From the NCBI RefSeq assembly GCF_947507565.1, contig NC_089179.1, forward strand, positions 2,497,747 to 2,561,746: a stretch of DNA of 64,000 nt, read 5' to 3'. The position numbers and the translations under genes are program-made. Under the pieces are notes generated by a model. That model ran no database searches. It was not told the origin of the DNA and saw nothing but the letters and a program-made list of their open reading frames with translations. Each line of letters starts with the position of its first letter. Positions within the stretch are counted from its first letter, which is position 1. Below are positions 1 to 11,012 of this stretch, piece after piece. This DNA is from Oscarella lobularis (taxonomy: Eukaryota; Porifera; Homoscleromorpha; Homosclerophorida; Oscarellidae).

Positions 1-557
1 CTACATTTTCCACCAAACACAAACATGTGTATTCATTTTTTATTTTTGCGATTTCTGATGACGTAATTGATTCTTTAAGTCATGTTCGGAAACAAAGAAG
101 CCTCGTCGCATAATTTTAACGTCAAACGGCGCTCGAAATTACAAAACGTCTGATCGCTACGATCTCGTTTTGAAATTCTGCCGATTTCTGCCGTTTTCGC
201 TGATGTTTTGGTTATGTGACTTAGGAAGCGACGGCGACAGAGGCCCGGTATACCTTTATTCGTCTAATACTGCTACATGGAACGTTTGTTACAAAATAGA
301 AAACGCTCAAGCGCGAAACGCCCTGGGGTGTTTTCGTATGATACATTTATTGCTAAATTGAAATTTTACCACAAAGTTTTCTTCGGCGTTTGGTCGTCTC
401 CGTGGCGGAGAGACGTTGCAAAAGCCAATGAAAATGGGCCACAGTCATTTGGTCCTCTTTGCCTCGGCACATTTATTATCTCCACCTGCAACTTATTTCT
501 ATACGTAGTACAGTAGTGAAATTTAGCATGCCGACGATGTAATTAAGATTAGTGCTA
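1..557. other. no gene recognised
   Basis: Short open frames occur (for example 170-361 and 277-516) but none shows a recognisable motif, conserved composition or splice structure. I see no repeat or RNA gene here. Confidence 0.4.
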
Positions 558-854
558 CTAGGATTTCCATGAAAGCTGTCGTACCGGCGGACGATTCTTT
601 GTTAAGAATGGACATTTGACACTCACCCAATAGCATTCACCAACATGCAAGACTTGGAGAAATGCAAACGATACGCAGTGAAATCCGTTTCTTGCTCTCT
701 GCCGAAAGACGTCTTGTAGATCTTCCATATGAGAAAACGGGTTACGAAGCAAATTTTGAAATGCCGTAATCGTCCTGTCGTTTAGCCAAGACTTGCCTAA
801 AGGTCTCTCCTCTTCGTCATTTAACTTCAGCCTGCCTGGGCGAGCTCGACTCAT
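558..854 (-). pseudogene. Ulp1-like (C48) cysteine protease fragment
   Basis: A 98-residue frame resembles the first half of the Ulp1-type protease domain that occurs in animal mobile elements. It has a WLND start, an IxAFQxLLR helix, then LQVLHVGECYWVSV. In the family this last strand ends in the catalytic His-Trp pair; here the position reads Tyr-Trp. The Asp and Cys parts of the active site are absent, so this is a truncated and probably dead copy. It lies about 630 bp beyond the end of the Helitron fragment on the same strand. Large Helitron proteins can carry accessory protease domains, so both may derive from one element; that link is inference. Confidence 0.5.
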
Positions 855-1483
855 CTAGAAAATATAAAGGTATTCTTAATAAACTGCTGCTACCCCCAGA
901 TTCGTCGTCACTTTCTGATAACGATAAAATAATGTGCGACTTTCCAAACTTAACCTTCTAAAAAAGAGCTTAAGTTAGGAACGAGCCAGTCTAAGAATCT
1001 ATAAATACAGTAGTGCCTATTAAAAATACAAATTTTTATCAAACGGGGAATTGACAAACATAGATGGTGTGAGTGAAGTACACATGCTCTGTCTGACTAC
1101 CCAAACAAATCGATATACTTTTCTTTTAGGACCCTTTCGGCAATATCGACCTCAAGAAACCATTTTAGGAGCCTACCTACAGTCGGTGGTGAACGACTGG
1201 CGTTTTTCCATGCCTTTAGCACTTTCAGCAGACCAGTCTTCATGTCGCGAGTAGATTCGCGAATTTCTTCAAGTACATCAAGATCGATGAGGAGACCACC
1301 GATGGACTCCTATTTCGATCCCGCAGCAGCGGCACACGCCCTCAGCAAATCGTCCGACACCACCTCATTATTAGCAGAAAACGCGTCTGATTATTTAATT
1401 AAAACAGGTATAAAACAACAAGCAGTCATGACCAGAAAGTTTCAGTATACATTTGACTTTTCCTGGTCAGAGGATTGAAGCCG
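855..1483. other. no gene recognised
   Basis: Two plus-strand frames (1051-1254, 1242-1478) have no recognisable motif. The stretch separates the Ulp1-like and Helitron fragments and may be decayed element sequence. Confidence 0.35.
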
Positions 1484-2469
1484 TTAAAGGTGGGCACGAA
1501 ACCAGGCTCGACTAAAGTATGGGCTTGAAATGATTACAAAGCAGGAGTTGTATTTGCGTAGTTTTCCTCTGAATTCTTTGGCCGCTGGTGTGTCATGTGA
1601 CATAAGAGTGCGTAAAGGTTCAGGAGGAGGACCGAGCAAGGGAACGTCAACTTTTCCATTGGCGCAACACATTCCTGGAGGTTCGGATGGCCACTTTTTG
1701 GCATGACAGTGTGGGCAGGTCTCGGACATTGAACCTATGTGTGCTCCGTCGTGCAAATTTCTGGAGTTGTAGCGAAATGCGGAGTAATTTGGTAGCACGA
1801 CTGGTGCTTCGTGTACTGCTGCGGATTCGTTAAGGGTGTTTTCTCCCCCGTCGGCTTCTAGTTCTTCGACAGGCGATATGTCTTCGTTACGGTAAGCAGT
1901 TAAAGTGGGTCTGGTTGAAGTCATTGTGCGATCAGAAGACGCAGAAAGCTCAGTCGAAAGGTGTTCTTGAGAGGAGGAGTTGGTAGGAGTTTGAAGAGAT
2001 CGAGGCAACGGAGTCGTAACAGTGGAAGAACGAATCTGGGCAGATGATTCTATAGGAAGCGGGGAAAGAGAAAGCTGTGGTCTGTTAGTTATAGTTACAA
2101 TATTGGAGGGTAAAAGCCGCGGTAAATGCGAAAAAGAAAAACGAATAATAGGAGCATTTCGAAAATTCGCAGTAATGCCGGTTGACAATAGCGGAACTGA
2201 CGAAGAAATGGTTCTAATGGTAGATAAGCGAACATTGGGCGTAGTGGTGGCACGAGTGAACATAGTTCCTTGAGAAGTGCCGGGTAGTAATGAGGTACAG
2301 AAATACGGTGGTTGTCATGAGGAGTGGAATATGTGTGATCCGTAACTCCTCCATTTCTAGGCAACGTTTCTTTCTCATTTTCGTCAGTGGTCGACGGGCA
2401 ATAAGAATGGTCAAATAAAGTCTTTTTGGACGGTGAAGCAAATCGATCGTTCGGAAGATTTCGTTTCAT
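1484..2469 (-). pseudogene. Helitron replicase/helicase N-terminal fragment
   Basis: Two overlapping minus-strand frames (2469-2095 and 2263-1484) give one protein start after a frameshift. The first is a low-complexity Ser/Thr/Pro/His-rich leader. The second ends in the zinc-binding entry of animal Helitron proteins: a CPHCHAKKW segment, then CCANGKV, a PP-containing turn, and an F-x-x-x-R-x-Y-N stretch. In the family this precedes the HUH Rep nuclease and Pif1 helicase. Both are missing, because the frame stops right after the YN motif. The copy is therefore 3'-truncated and not mobile on its own. A separate Pif1-like scrap lies at 52.7 kb. Confidence 0.7.
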
Positions 2470-2689
2470 AGTTCGGGAAAGTGTATGAGCTCAAATAAGC
2501 GCTCTCGAGCGTCAGCAAACTAAGAATTAAGCAATAAGCGTGAGTGCCGAAGGAAGGGAGCTTCGAAAAAAATCTACTAATTGATATTTTATATTGTAAC
2601 CCGCGACAATGTTCCGATTGATAGATAAACGTACCTGTTTCGAGTTAGAGTGAGCGTCGTTCAGCGAAAACTGGGTTAGTTCAGCAGAC

Positions 2690-2785
2690 CTACCAAGTCT
2701 CACGCCCTGGGCGTGAGTCTCACGCCTCAGACCTGCTTCTCACGTACTCACGCCCGCTTAGCCTCTTCTCACGCCTGGTGTTTAG
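2690..2785. repeat. dispersed TCTCACGC-rich repeat, copy 1
   Basis: This begins CAGACCTACCAAGTCTCACG and contains several more CTCACGC words at 10-30 bp spacing. A second copy with the same start and internal word pattern is at 62646-62745. The CAG start and subterminal repeats suggest a hAT-type transposon left end, possibly of the hAT gene that follows. I found no inverted partner downstream of that gene. Confidence 0.6.
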
Positions 2786-3012
2786 TTCTGAAATCTTCTT
2801 TAGCGTACGTTCCCTTGATATGAACATTGGAGGCATGCCCTGCATTGGGGGATGGGCCGGCAGTCTTGTCTTTCTGTCCGACAGCGAAGAAGTCTTCGCG
2901 CCAGGGAAGACGCCACTTGTTGTTGCTTGTAGCTAAAGCAACTGCCAAACATGACGTAGTCGTTTTAGCGAGCAGGCGCACACCACTCGCTCGACGACTT
3001 GACTGTAGTTCA

Positions 3013-5410
3013 ATGGATCAGACTCCGCAAGCTCTAGTTCCTGCTTCGGTCGATGATGCGGACGATGGATTAGGCGACGACGTCGAGCTGGTCGAGGGTC
3101 CGCTTCCTAAGAGAGCAAAACTTTCAAAAAAAGGGAGCTGCAGTGTACAAATCAAAGTTCCACGACGCCTGGACAAAGGAATTTCCTTTCATAAGGAAGG
3201 TCCAAAGCAACCGTCATTCCTTTTTCTGCACGGTGTGCAACCGGAAAGTCAGTTGCTCCCACATGGATAAATCTGACGTGGAGCGGCACGTGCAGAAACA
3301 ATTTCATAAGGATAATGAAAAACTCTAAGAACGCAGCAAAAAATACCGTTAACTCCGGAATTCTCACCTCTGAATGAGAAAGCGAGGCTCACTTTTTACC
3401 GAAATTAGATTAAATTCTCAAACAGAACCATTATAGGTTATACGGGCAGAAGTGATGATCGCAAACATGCTTGTGAAGCATAATATACCTCTAGCCCTTG
3501 CTGAAGAGCTGACTCCTCTATTCCAAAGTATTTTCTCTGACAGTGATATAGCCAAGAAATTCTCCTCCAGACGTACGAAAACCGCTTGCATAATCAACGA
3601 AGCAGTCGCTCCCTTTCATCACCAACATCTGATTCAACTGATGCATAGTAATCCATTTGCTATACTCATTGATGGATCGTCAGACACGGGCATTGAGGAG
3701 ATGAATCCCATGACTGTCCGCATTTTTGACAAATCCGTGCAAGTCAATTTTCTGGTTATGTGCATGGTGTCGTCATGCACGGCAGAAGGACTATTTTCTG
3801 CCATGGAGGTGTTCGCAACAAATAGCTTGTCTTGGGGAAACTGCGTGGGATTAGGAGTTGATAACACATCTGTTAATGTAGGAATTCCAAATTCAATTAA
3901 ATCCAGGGTACTACAGAAAAACCCAGCAACGTACGTGATGGGGTGCCCCTGCCATATCGTTCACAATACCGCTGGAAAAGCTGCAAATGCCTTCGAGAAG
4001 GTTGGTTCAGCGTTCATTGCTTTCTTGACATGATCAACGTAAATTTCAGGTGTCCGGTTTCAGCGTTGAAGATCTTGTCATTGATGTATTCTTCTGGTTC
4101 GACAAAAGCACCAAAAGAAAAGCGGCTCTGGCTGAGTATTGCAGTTTCTGCGATGCAGATTACCGACAAATTGTCAAGCACGTCAGCACCAGGTGGTTGA
4201 GCTTGGAGAAGGCGGTCTCTCGTCTTTTGCAGCAGCATGCGGCTTTGAAGAGCTACTTTGCTTCAGAGGGTGAATAATTCGCTTATTCTGATAAAGTCCT
4301 TTACAATTCACCTCTCAGGTGCCAACCACGCTCGCTTTTCGCGTCTGAAAACCGCCTACAGAAAACCGATGACGGAGATATATTTGATGTTTTATCAGGC
4401 AGCCCTTCAAAGCTTCATGTCATTCACCCTTCTGCTCCAAAGGGAAGATCCCTTGCTGCCTTTCATCTTCAGGCAAATTATCAACTTCCTTACAAGACTG
4501 GCTAGAAAATTTCTCACCGTTGCTTCAATTAGAGCAGCAAAAGACAACATTTCATCCCTTCAATTTGCAGACGTTGGCAGCCAAAAACCAGGTTGGTATA
4601 TTAGACATAAATTTTAGGCTATCAACCTATACTTTATTCAGACAATGTCTTTGTCGGCTTCGCAACGAAAGGTCGAATTGCCGCTCTGCTACAAGATGGC
4701 GATATAACAGAGAACAACGTCAAAAAGTTCTACTCTAGCGCTCGGTCTTTTTACACAACGGCGATGGAATACGCCCTGAAGCATCTCCCAATTTCAGATC
4801 CTTTACTAAAAAACGCTACCTTTCTCGATTTCGGCTCCCGCGAAGGAGCAGAATTTACTCAATTCGAGTACTTCGTTAACAGGTATACTGTTATACAATG
4901 CCTTTTTTGACTCTACTACATTGTTCCATTAGATTTGGAAATTTGCTGCCTTTCTCTGAAGCACGAGAACTGGACATGCTGCAGGACGAGTTTGTAAGCT
5001 ACCAGCTCCTTTCACAGGACGATATTCCTGCCCACGTATGGAAAGAAGCTTCCGTGTCAGCAACGGAAGAGGGAAGTAGTCCAACACGGATAGACGTCAT
5101 CTGGCAGCACCTGTCTGAGAGAAAGGGGTGTGACGGCACTCACACGTTCCTGCGTCTTTCCCGCGTGGCAAAACTTGCACTGATAATTCCGCACTCTAAT
5201 GCTGGAGAAGAGCGGGTGTTTTCAATAATACGGAAAAACAAAACAGCCTACCGTCCAAGCCTGGATCCAAAAGGAACACTGTCAAGTATCATGAAAATAA
5301 AACTTGCCGACCTGCAGCCTGCTCACTCAATTCGTCCTCCACCTGAACTTCTGCGTAAAGCCAAATCAGCTACATGGGAGTATAACAAGGCACATTCAAA
5401 GAAGAATTAA
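3013..5410 (+). CDS. BED-finger hAT transposase with short introns
   Basis: Encodes a hAT-superfamily transposase. The frame from ATG 3013 has an acidic leader, then a BED-type zinc finger (CTVC followed by His residues, about 3205-3310). The RNase H-like core follows with IDGSSD, LGVDNTS and GCPCHIVHN, then VSTRWLS, and the C-terminal dimerisation block with FLRLSRVAKLALIIPHSNA. Reading frames join across introns at 3098-3143, 4001-4049, 4270-4318, 4592-4641 and 4883-4932 (46-50 bp, GT-AG, in phase), which is why the coding region looks broken. The junction between about 3310 and 3438 is unresolved: either a one-base frameshift in an A-run near 3316 or an odd splice. The stop is at 5408-5410. 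No target duplication was found. The family is certain; activity is not. Confidence 0.85.
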
Positions 5411-6516
5411 TCGAGTTATAGTGACCCCACTGACAATATAACAAACTTTATTCCGAGAAAATAAAAAATTCTTCTAAAATACAAAAATTATGTTGTGCTC
5501 ATCGCGGTTTGACTACAGTGCACCCACGCATAAACTTCCTCACTTTAAAGCGCGCTAGCGCCTTCGTCGAACGTCGTGCGTCATCGGGAAAGACATCATT
5601 AGAATCCTCTGTCTCCAATGATGTTTAGGCGCGTAGGCGTTCGATGAAGTACGTATATAAAGGTCACGTGCTGCTACGTGATTGGCTCGTAGTGTATGCG
5701 ACGGTTAAGTTTCCTTGGTGACGCCCTAGCGCGCTACCACTATTCTGATACCGTTTCTTCGTTTTTTACGTATTACAGGGCAGAATAATTTCGTACTTGC
5801 TTAGAAAAGAAACGGGCAGTGCCACAGTAATTCGTTTAGCACGTTTTACTGTCTTTTTTTGGTGTGGGACAATGCGCGCGCTAGCCACGCCCATGACAAC
5901 GAATAACTTCTAAACTACGCGAAAGATTGAAAATCGCTTCGACCAAATTTTTTAGCTTTCCTTTTTATGTCGTTTCACGAGGGTGCCGAATCGCGAATTG
6001 CCTCGTAGGCTCTAGAAAACGCCCTTAGCAACGATACTTCACAGCGAAATTGTGGGCAAACGAAAAACCGAACTCAAAATCGCTTCGACCAATATTTAGA
6101 AAAGTGTAGGCTGTTGCGTTCCGAAGAAAGAAGTAGAGTAGTTACGTAGGGATTGACGCCAGGAAACGGCGAAAGGTACTTTTGCGATATCGTGAAGGAT
6201 TACTCGATCAGTGTGCATGCGATCGACTAATCCTTCGACCAAATCTTAGAGAAAGGATGTCAATATCGTTTCGCGTAAGCGAAAAGATAGTAAATCTTTC
6301 TCATTTTGAATTACGCGGCTAAATCCGGGGAAGACGACGAATAGAGTAGATCGTGATGAGAAAAGGGCAAAAACGCGCATGGAATGCGAACTGTTAGCGC
6401 ACGCTCGAGTCACAGGTCATGTAGCCCGAATAAGGAAGATCTACTGTACGCAGAAACAAATGATGTAAAGAATGATAAATGTGCGGAAACGATTTAATGC
6501 TGGATGGTTTATTTGA
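5411..6516. other. intergenic, no gene; one transposon-end-like motif
   Basis: No coding frame is supported. At 5517 there is a CAGTGCACCCACGCATAAAC word that recurs with two changes near 12269. It looks like a transposon terminus, but no inverted partner is visible. The rest is unremarkable sequence around the 3' end of gene A. Confidence 0.4.
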
Positions 6517-6628
6517 GACCAAAGGGTCTACTAACCAAATCGGATAATTTTGACCAACGGGTCAGATGCTGAAAGTAAGAATGTCGACCAACGGGTCTAC
6601 TGAGGAAAAAATGTTTGACCAACGGGTC
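6517..6628. repeat. array of four GACCAACGGGTC palindromes, 3' of RPA-like gene A
   Basis: Four 12-bp units start at 6517 (GACCAAAGGGTC), 6552, 6586 and 6617 (GACCAACGGGTC), 31-35 bp apart, with little conservation between them. Each is an inverted repeat (GACC/GGTC) that would form a small hairpin in the transcript of gene A, whose last reading-frame stop is about 28 bp upstream on the minus strand. RPA-like gene B has a comparable array of a different word in the same position. Confidence 0.85.
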
Positions 6629-6655
6629 AGGTAGCTTAGAGGAGAGTGAGACGAA

Positions 6656-8473
6656 TTATTTTTTGTGCGAGCGTTTTGCGTATTTACAAACGCGCTTTGC
6701 ATGAGGAGGCGATTGACCTCGATTCTGCGATTGCTCTTCAGCGCCGCTGTCGTCGCAGTCGGTGCGGGCATGGCGAAGGACGTCTTCATCTAATTTCGCT
6801 TCGTCTTTCGGATCAGTAGGGGTTTCTGGAACGTCGGATTGAGTGTCGGAATATTGTTCCGCTTCGTTGTCCAGCGGTTCCTATAGAAACTCGTCAAAAT
6901 TTTCATCGCGGCTTCGACGAAACAATGAATTCGGACTGGAAAACGCAGGCGTCGCGCCCGATTCCGTATGCGGGATTTTTGATAGAGCAGAGAAAGTCGC
7001 ATTATTGCCCTCGTTGGAAAGACGGCGTTTCGGATTTTTCGCAGAACCGTCGGAGGTGTCGAGCGTACCGCTTCAGCGGTAATTCAAAAGGCTTTCATTC
7101 GAAATATCATAGTGATCGTCAAGGTGATCGTGAGATTGCAAATCGGAAAAGCTTTTGCTGAGACTTCGGCGGGCACTCGCCGTAGCTGTGGCAGTGGCTG
7201 TAGCGGTAGTAGCGGCAGTAGTAGCCGAAGCAGCAGCGACAGCAGCAGCTGTAGTAGTAGTAATTGTAGCATTGGCGGAAGAAGAATTTTCCGTAGTAGC
7301 GGCAGTAAAAGCAGTTTCTTGCTCTGGACGAAGAACGGCAGTAATGCGCCGATCTGCCGTGTACTTAATTGTAAATTCAGGAGCGCGAAGGAGAATTTTA
7401 TCGATTGTATCGAACGGCCGATTGCAAATGACCTCCATTTGCTTCGAATCGGCTGTAAGATGAAGCTTGATAGTTTGGCTTTTGATAGTCAACACGGCTT
7501 TCGTCTGTTCCTCGCACGATTTGCGAAGAGATAAGTTTCCGCAAGACGAACAGCGACAAAATTCATAAAGATGCTCGAGAGAAGAAGCATCTCCTTTGTT
7601 GCAGGAGTGGCATTTATTCACGGTAATAAAGTTTCCAACGGAGACGATCTTAGCCTTTTTCAAAGTCAAAGACTTTTCGCCAAGAGAAAATGGCACCGTT
7701 TTGACCGACAGCAAATCATCGATTGGTGAAATGACAGAGCCAACGCGCGGAGTGAAGAGCAGGTGACCTTCGGAGGCAGAAGTGGTTTTGAAGCCGACTC
7801 GGAATTGATAACATTTGAAAAGTTTCACTTTCTCCACGAGATCGGCGCCCCAAATCGTCAAAGTGGCGAACCCTGTGGCGTCCGCAATGGCTGCTTTCTC
7901 CACTTCCATTTGCGTCCGAGTGATGTTGACGTCGGTCAATTCCATAACTTCGGCTTTGACATCGAGAATTTGGCCGGGAAGAAAGCGGCCGACTTCGTCC
8001 AGTGTGGCCGGCACTGGAGTTTCAGGAACTTGTTCCAAATGCGTTGAAACCGAATTTTTTTGCGGCGACTTGGCAAGTCCCGAGCTTTCCTGAATTTCCG
8101 CCTCCATTTCGTTGCCAAATTTGTTTCGCTTGATGAGAACGTTTCGAAAGCAGACAGCTTCTCCGGTTTTTGTGTATTCAACAGACCTCTCGCGTTTCGC
8201 GGGATAGAACGACACAAAACGGATTCGCCCCGTTTCGTCTGCCAAAAAACCGTGGAAGTATTTTGTCGAACCCTTCGCTTTTAACTCCGAAAAGAGGTCG
8301 ATTTTTGCGTGGAATTCTGCTCGATACGCTGCAGAACGACAATAGCAGAAATTTACCATCAAAGCCATTTGCGAAAAAAGAGCAAACTTACGCGTAGGCG
8401 AGTCGTGGATGTCGGCAATTCCCTGAAACGCTTTGGACGCAGCGCCTCCGAAACTGGAGCGCACAACAGCCAT
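6656..8473 (-). CDS. RPA1-like OB-fold single-strand DNA-binding protein A
   Basis: Belongs to the large unnamed animal family related to RPA70. Start ATG 8473; exon 1 runs to 8392, a 63-bp intron occupies 8391-8329, then one long exon. Visible modules: a first OB fold (FHAKIDLFSELK to FLADETGRIRFVSFYPAKR), a second OB fold (AIADATGFATLTIWGADL), and a zinc ribbon with CHSCNK and CSSCG pairs. An Ala/Thr-rich simple-repeat tail (7155-7290) follows. The frame reaches TGA at 7073-7075 (445 residues). The same frame then continues in acidic, then Lys/Arg-rich coding-like sequence, interrupted once by TAG at 6881-6883, to TAA at 6656-6658. No frameshift is needed. No in-phase intron removes either stop. 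The longer form is inference. It is a paralogue of the RPA parts at 16877-18349 and 57.7-58.3 kb. Confidence 0.75.
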
Positions 8474-10007
8474 TGCGGAAGGACAAAAATTGGATAGAAA
8501 GGCGAGACAGAGGTCGGACGATGATTGCCGTAGAATGGAAAGAAAACGAAAAGACGTGCTCCTATGCACGAAAAAAAATCGTGACATGGATTTACGTCAG
8601 TCTGTCGAAGTTGAAGGACGCACCGAGATTTCGCGGACGACGACAAGAGTTCGAAGCGACGCAAGAAGAAGCCGGAGAACGCGCGACTGCGCAGCGAACG
8701 ACTGCGAGAAAAGACGCTTCTAGAAACACGTCGTTCGAAGCAGCTGGACGGAAATTGCCGACCTACCGGATTTTCGCGAGCGAAGAAGAGCGACAGCACT
8801 CGAGGAGGAAGCCGAAAGACGTTCGATCGAAGCAAAAACAAAAGGATACGCCCCTAAAAAAAGTCGCTCGAAGCGAAATTCGCGAAAACGTCGCCAGAAC
8901 AAACTGGCCAAAATCGATCCGACTTACCGAGGCTTCGCGAACAAATGCGAGCGACGGAACTCGAAGGGGAAGTCAAACAAAGCGCGACGAAGGAGCGGGC
9001 ACACACGAAAGGAGACGCCCCTAGGAAAAACTCGTTGGAATCGGCGCGGCGCGGCGAGACACGCCCACTACCGCTCGCGCGAACGGCCGAGAAGCGAAAA
9101 GACGAAAAGAGAGCGAAAACAAAGACGAAGAGAAAGCGGCGAGAAGCGATCGAGAGAACCATAGGCGAAGCTCTGCGTGGAACGCGTTAGCGCGGCGCCC
9201 TATTGGTCGGCGAGCGAGCGCGGGGCGTGTCCGCTGAAACCACCCACGCGAAGGTCACGCACCCGGAAGCTTAGTTACGTCGTGCGCGGGACCCGGGGTC
9301 CCCGGTCGACGGCGATCGAAAATAAATGTCACGATTTCGGCGACGGGCGCGTTGAAGCAAAACGCGCACGCCGGCGGAGAAATTTGAAGCAAAACGTTCG
9401 CGCGTCCCGGACGACCGCGTGACCGCCACGTAGGGAGCGTGACGACAACTCTCTCTTAGTAGTATAGATAGAGAGGGATTGGAAACTTGCCTAGTTACAC
9501 TTAGTTAAAGTGTGTTCTTGATGGTCCTATGTGTCTCGCAAATGGCTTCCAAATTCCCCGATAACGCTCTCTTCTCCTAACAATTTCTCCCAGATACAGT
9601 TCCAACTTCTAGTCCATATAGCTTTCAACGCTTTTTCTAAAGGTAGGTGTATCGGCAGTTACGTGCAGTTTGTCGAACCAAGGCCGAAATCACATTTTAT
9701 TTGTGGTCACTCCTTCATGGGAAACGGGGGGCCGTCCCACATCTACATAATAGAAGACAGACGTATCGGTTGTTGCTTACAGCGTCGATGCAAGATAGAT
9801 GTAGTCAATGCGTTGTCTCTGGGTTAGCCGATCAGAGTTGTTTGGCCAAAAAAGCTCCAATTAGGCCCGGAATGGGCGTTCCCGACATGTCGAACGGGAA
9901 AACGGCTTGAGGTCAACTTAGGTGTTCTTCTGCAAGGCTACCGCTACAAACGACATTGTTAACTCTCTTTGCACTTAAGGAAGAAATGAATATGGCAGAG
10001 AAGAGGC
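8474..10007. other. CpG-rich flank of gene A and intergenic DNA
   Basis: About 8600-9430 is unusually CpG-rich and purine-biased on the plus strand. It contains repeated words such as GATACGCCCCT (8846) and GACGCCCCT (9019), and long arginine-rich frames open in several phases without recognisable domains. It may be the promoter-proximal region of gene A, which reads away from it. Similar GATACGCCC words occur upstream of the RPA-like fragment C. From 9430 to 10007 I see nothing identifiable. Confidence 0.35.
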
Positions 10008-10160
10008 CTGCGAGAAGTGACAAAATAGCGAGAATTGACTAGTGTAGAGAAGTGGCTAGCGAGAAGTGACTAGTGTAGAGAAGTGGCTAGCGAGAAGTGA
10101 CTAGTGTAGAGAAGTGATCTGCGAAAAGTGACTAGGGTAGATAAGTGGCTAGCAAGATGT
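10008..10160. repeat. 31-bp minisatellite
   Basis: About five imperfect tandem copies of a unit built from GAGAAGTGACTAGTGTAGA and GAAGTGGCTAGC. The copies degrade toward 10160. Confidence 0.85.
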
Positions 10161-10757
10161 GACCTGGGTGGAGCGGTGAAGAGAGGAAGAGGCCCCGTAT
10201 TGGTACAGAGAACCCGTATCGGCCACAGCAGGAATGAGATCGAAGTCACTGACTGTCGTGACTGTCGTGTCCAATGGATCGTCCTCGTCGGATTCACAGC
10301 TGCAGTCTGCCTTACAATCGATGATGTACTGTGACCCAAGCAGACTACACTGAATCCCAATCTCGGCTGTTGACACACTTTCTGTCTGGCAACCTGAATT
10401 AACGTTGCTGAATTACAAATCAGATGGATGCATAATATATTACATGATTCGCGTACTTCCCCAACTGCACTATCGTGACAATCTTCTCCAGCTCCCAGGT
10501 CTTCAAAAACCTCCTTTTGCGACACCGCAGAATCTTCACGTAAGACTTCGGCCACAACCTATACACCTGGTATGCTCTTCTTGTTTTGGAGATCGGATTT
10601 CAATAGGCGGAGTCGACGGTCTCTTGCATTCTTTGTCATCGCGCCAAGCCCAGCGTACCTTTTTCGTTGTCGTGAAAGATTTGTCATCCGACGTTGCGCT
10701 TCTGAACGGCTGGATGATTGTGAAACACGCGCATGCTCCGCGCGGGGGCGGGATCAA
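10149..10757 (-). CDS. hypothetical protein, gene structure unresolved
   Basis: Three overlapping minus-strand frames look partly coding: 10757-10536 (basic, ending in CIGCGRSLT), 10555-10070, and 10376-10149 (STAEIGIQCSLLGSQYI, then a Cys/Asp-rich acidic stretch). The middle piece recalls linker regions of THAP-type transposases, but no THAP or catalytic motif is present. They could be exons of one gene or remnants of an element. I do not recognise the function. Confidence 0.25.
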
Positions 10758-11012
10758 ATAATATCAGTACAACTGAAGTAGAATCGGCGGCGTAGATAAG
10801 ACTAAAGAGGAGCGAATCGCCGACTGCTGTAACGTGAATATATTTAATAACACATAGGACAAAAATACGCGCGCTACAAGCATAGGAAGTCTGTAGATCT
10901 CTGTGAGTGTCTACTGCGTCTTCTTCAATTTCCGCCTCTGTTGCCGCGTCCTCTTCCGCTGTCGCTTCTTTCGGCTAGGCGTGTCTTTGCCAATGAAAGG
11001 TATCCTTTTGAG

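Noticed and set aside
3013..4033. hAT gene as a heavily frameshifted pseudogene
   Set aside because: Most frame breaks coincide with 46-50 bp GT-AG introns that rejoin conserved residues exactly; only one junction stays unexplained.
6517..6628. CRISPR-like array of short repeats with about 20-bp spacers
   Set aside because: Repeats are 12-bp palindromes, the spacers are short and uneven, the surroundings are eukaryotic and no cas-like gene exists.
8359..9422. Long arginine- and serine-rich frames on both strands
   Set aside because: Skewed CpG-rich composition opens many phases; no motif, splice structure or consistent frame supports a gene.
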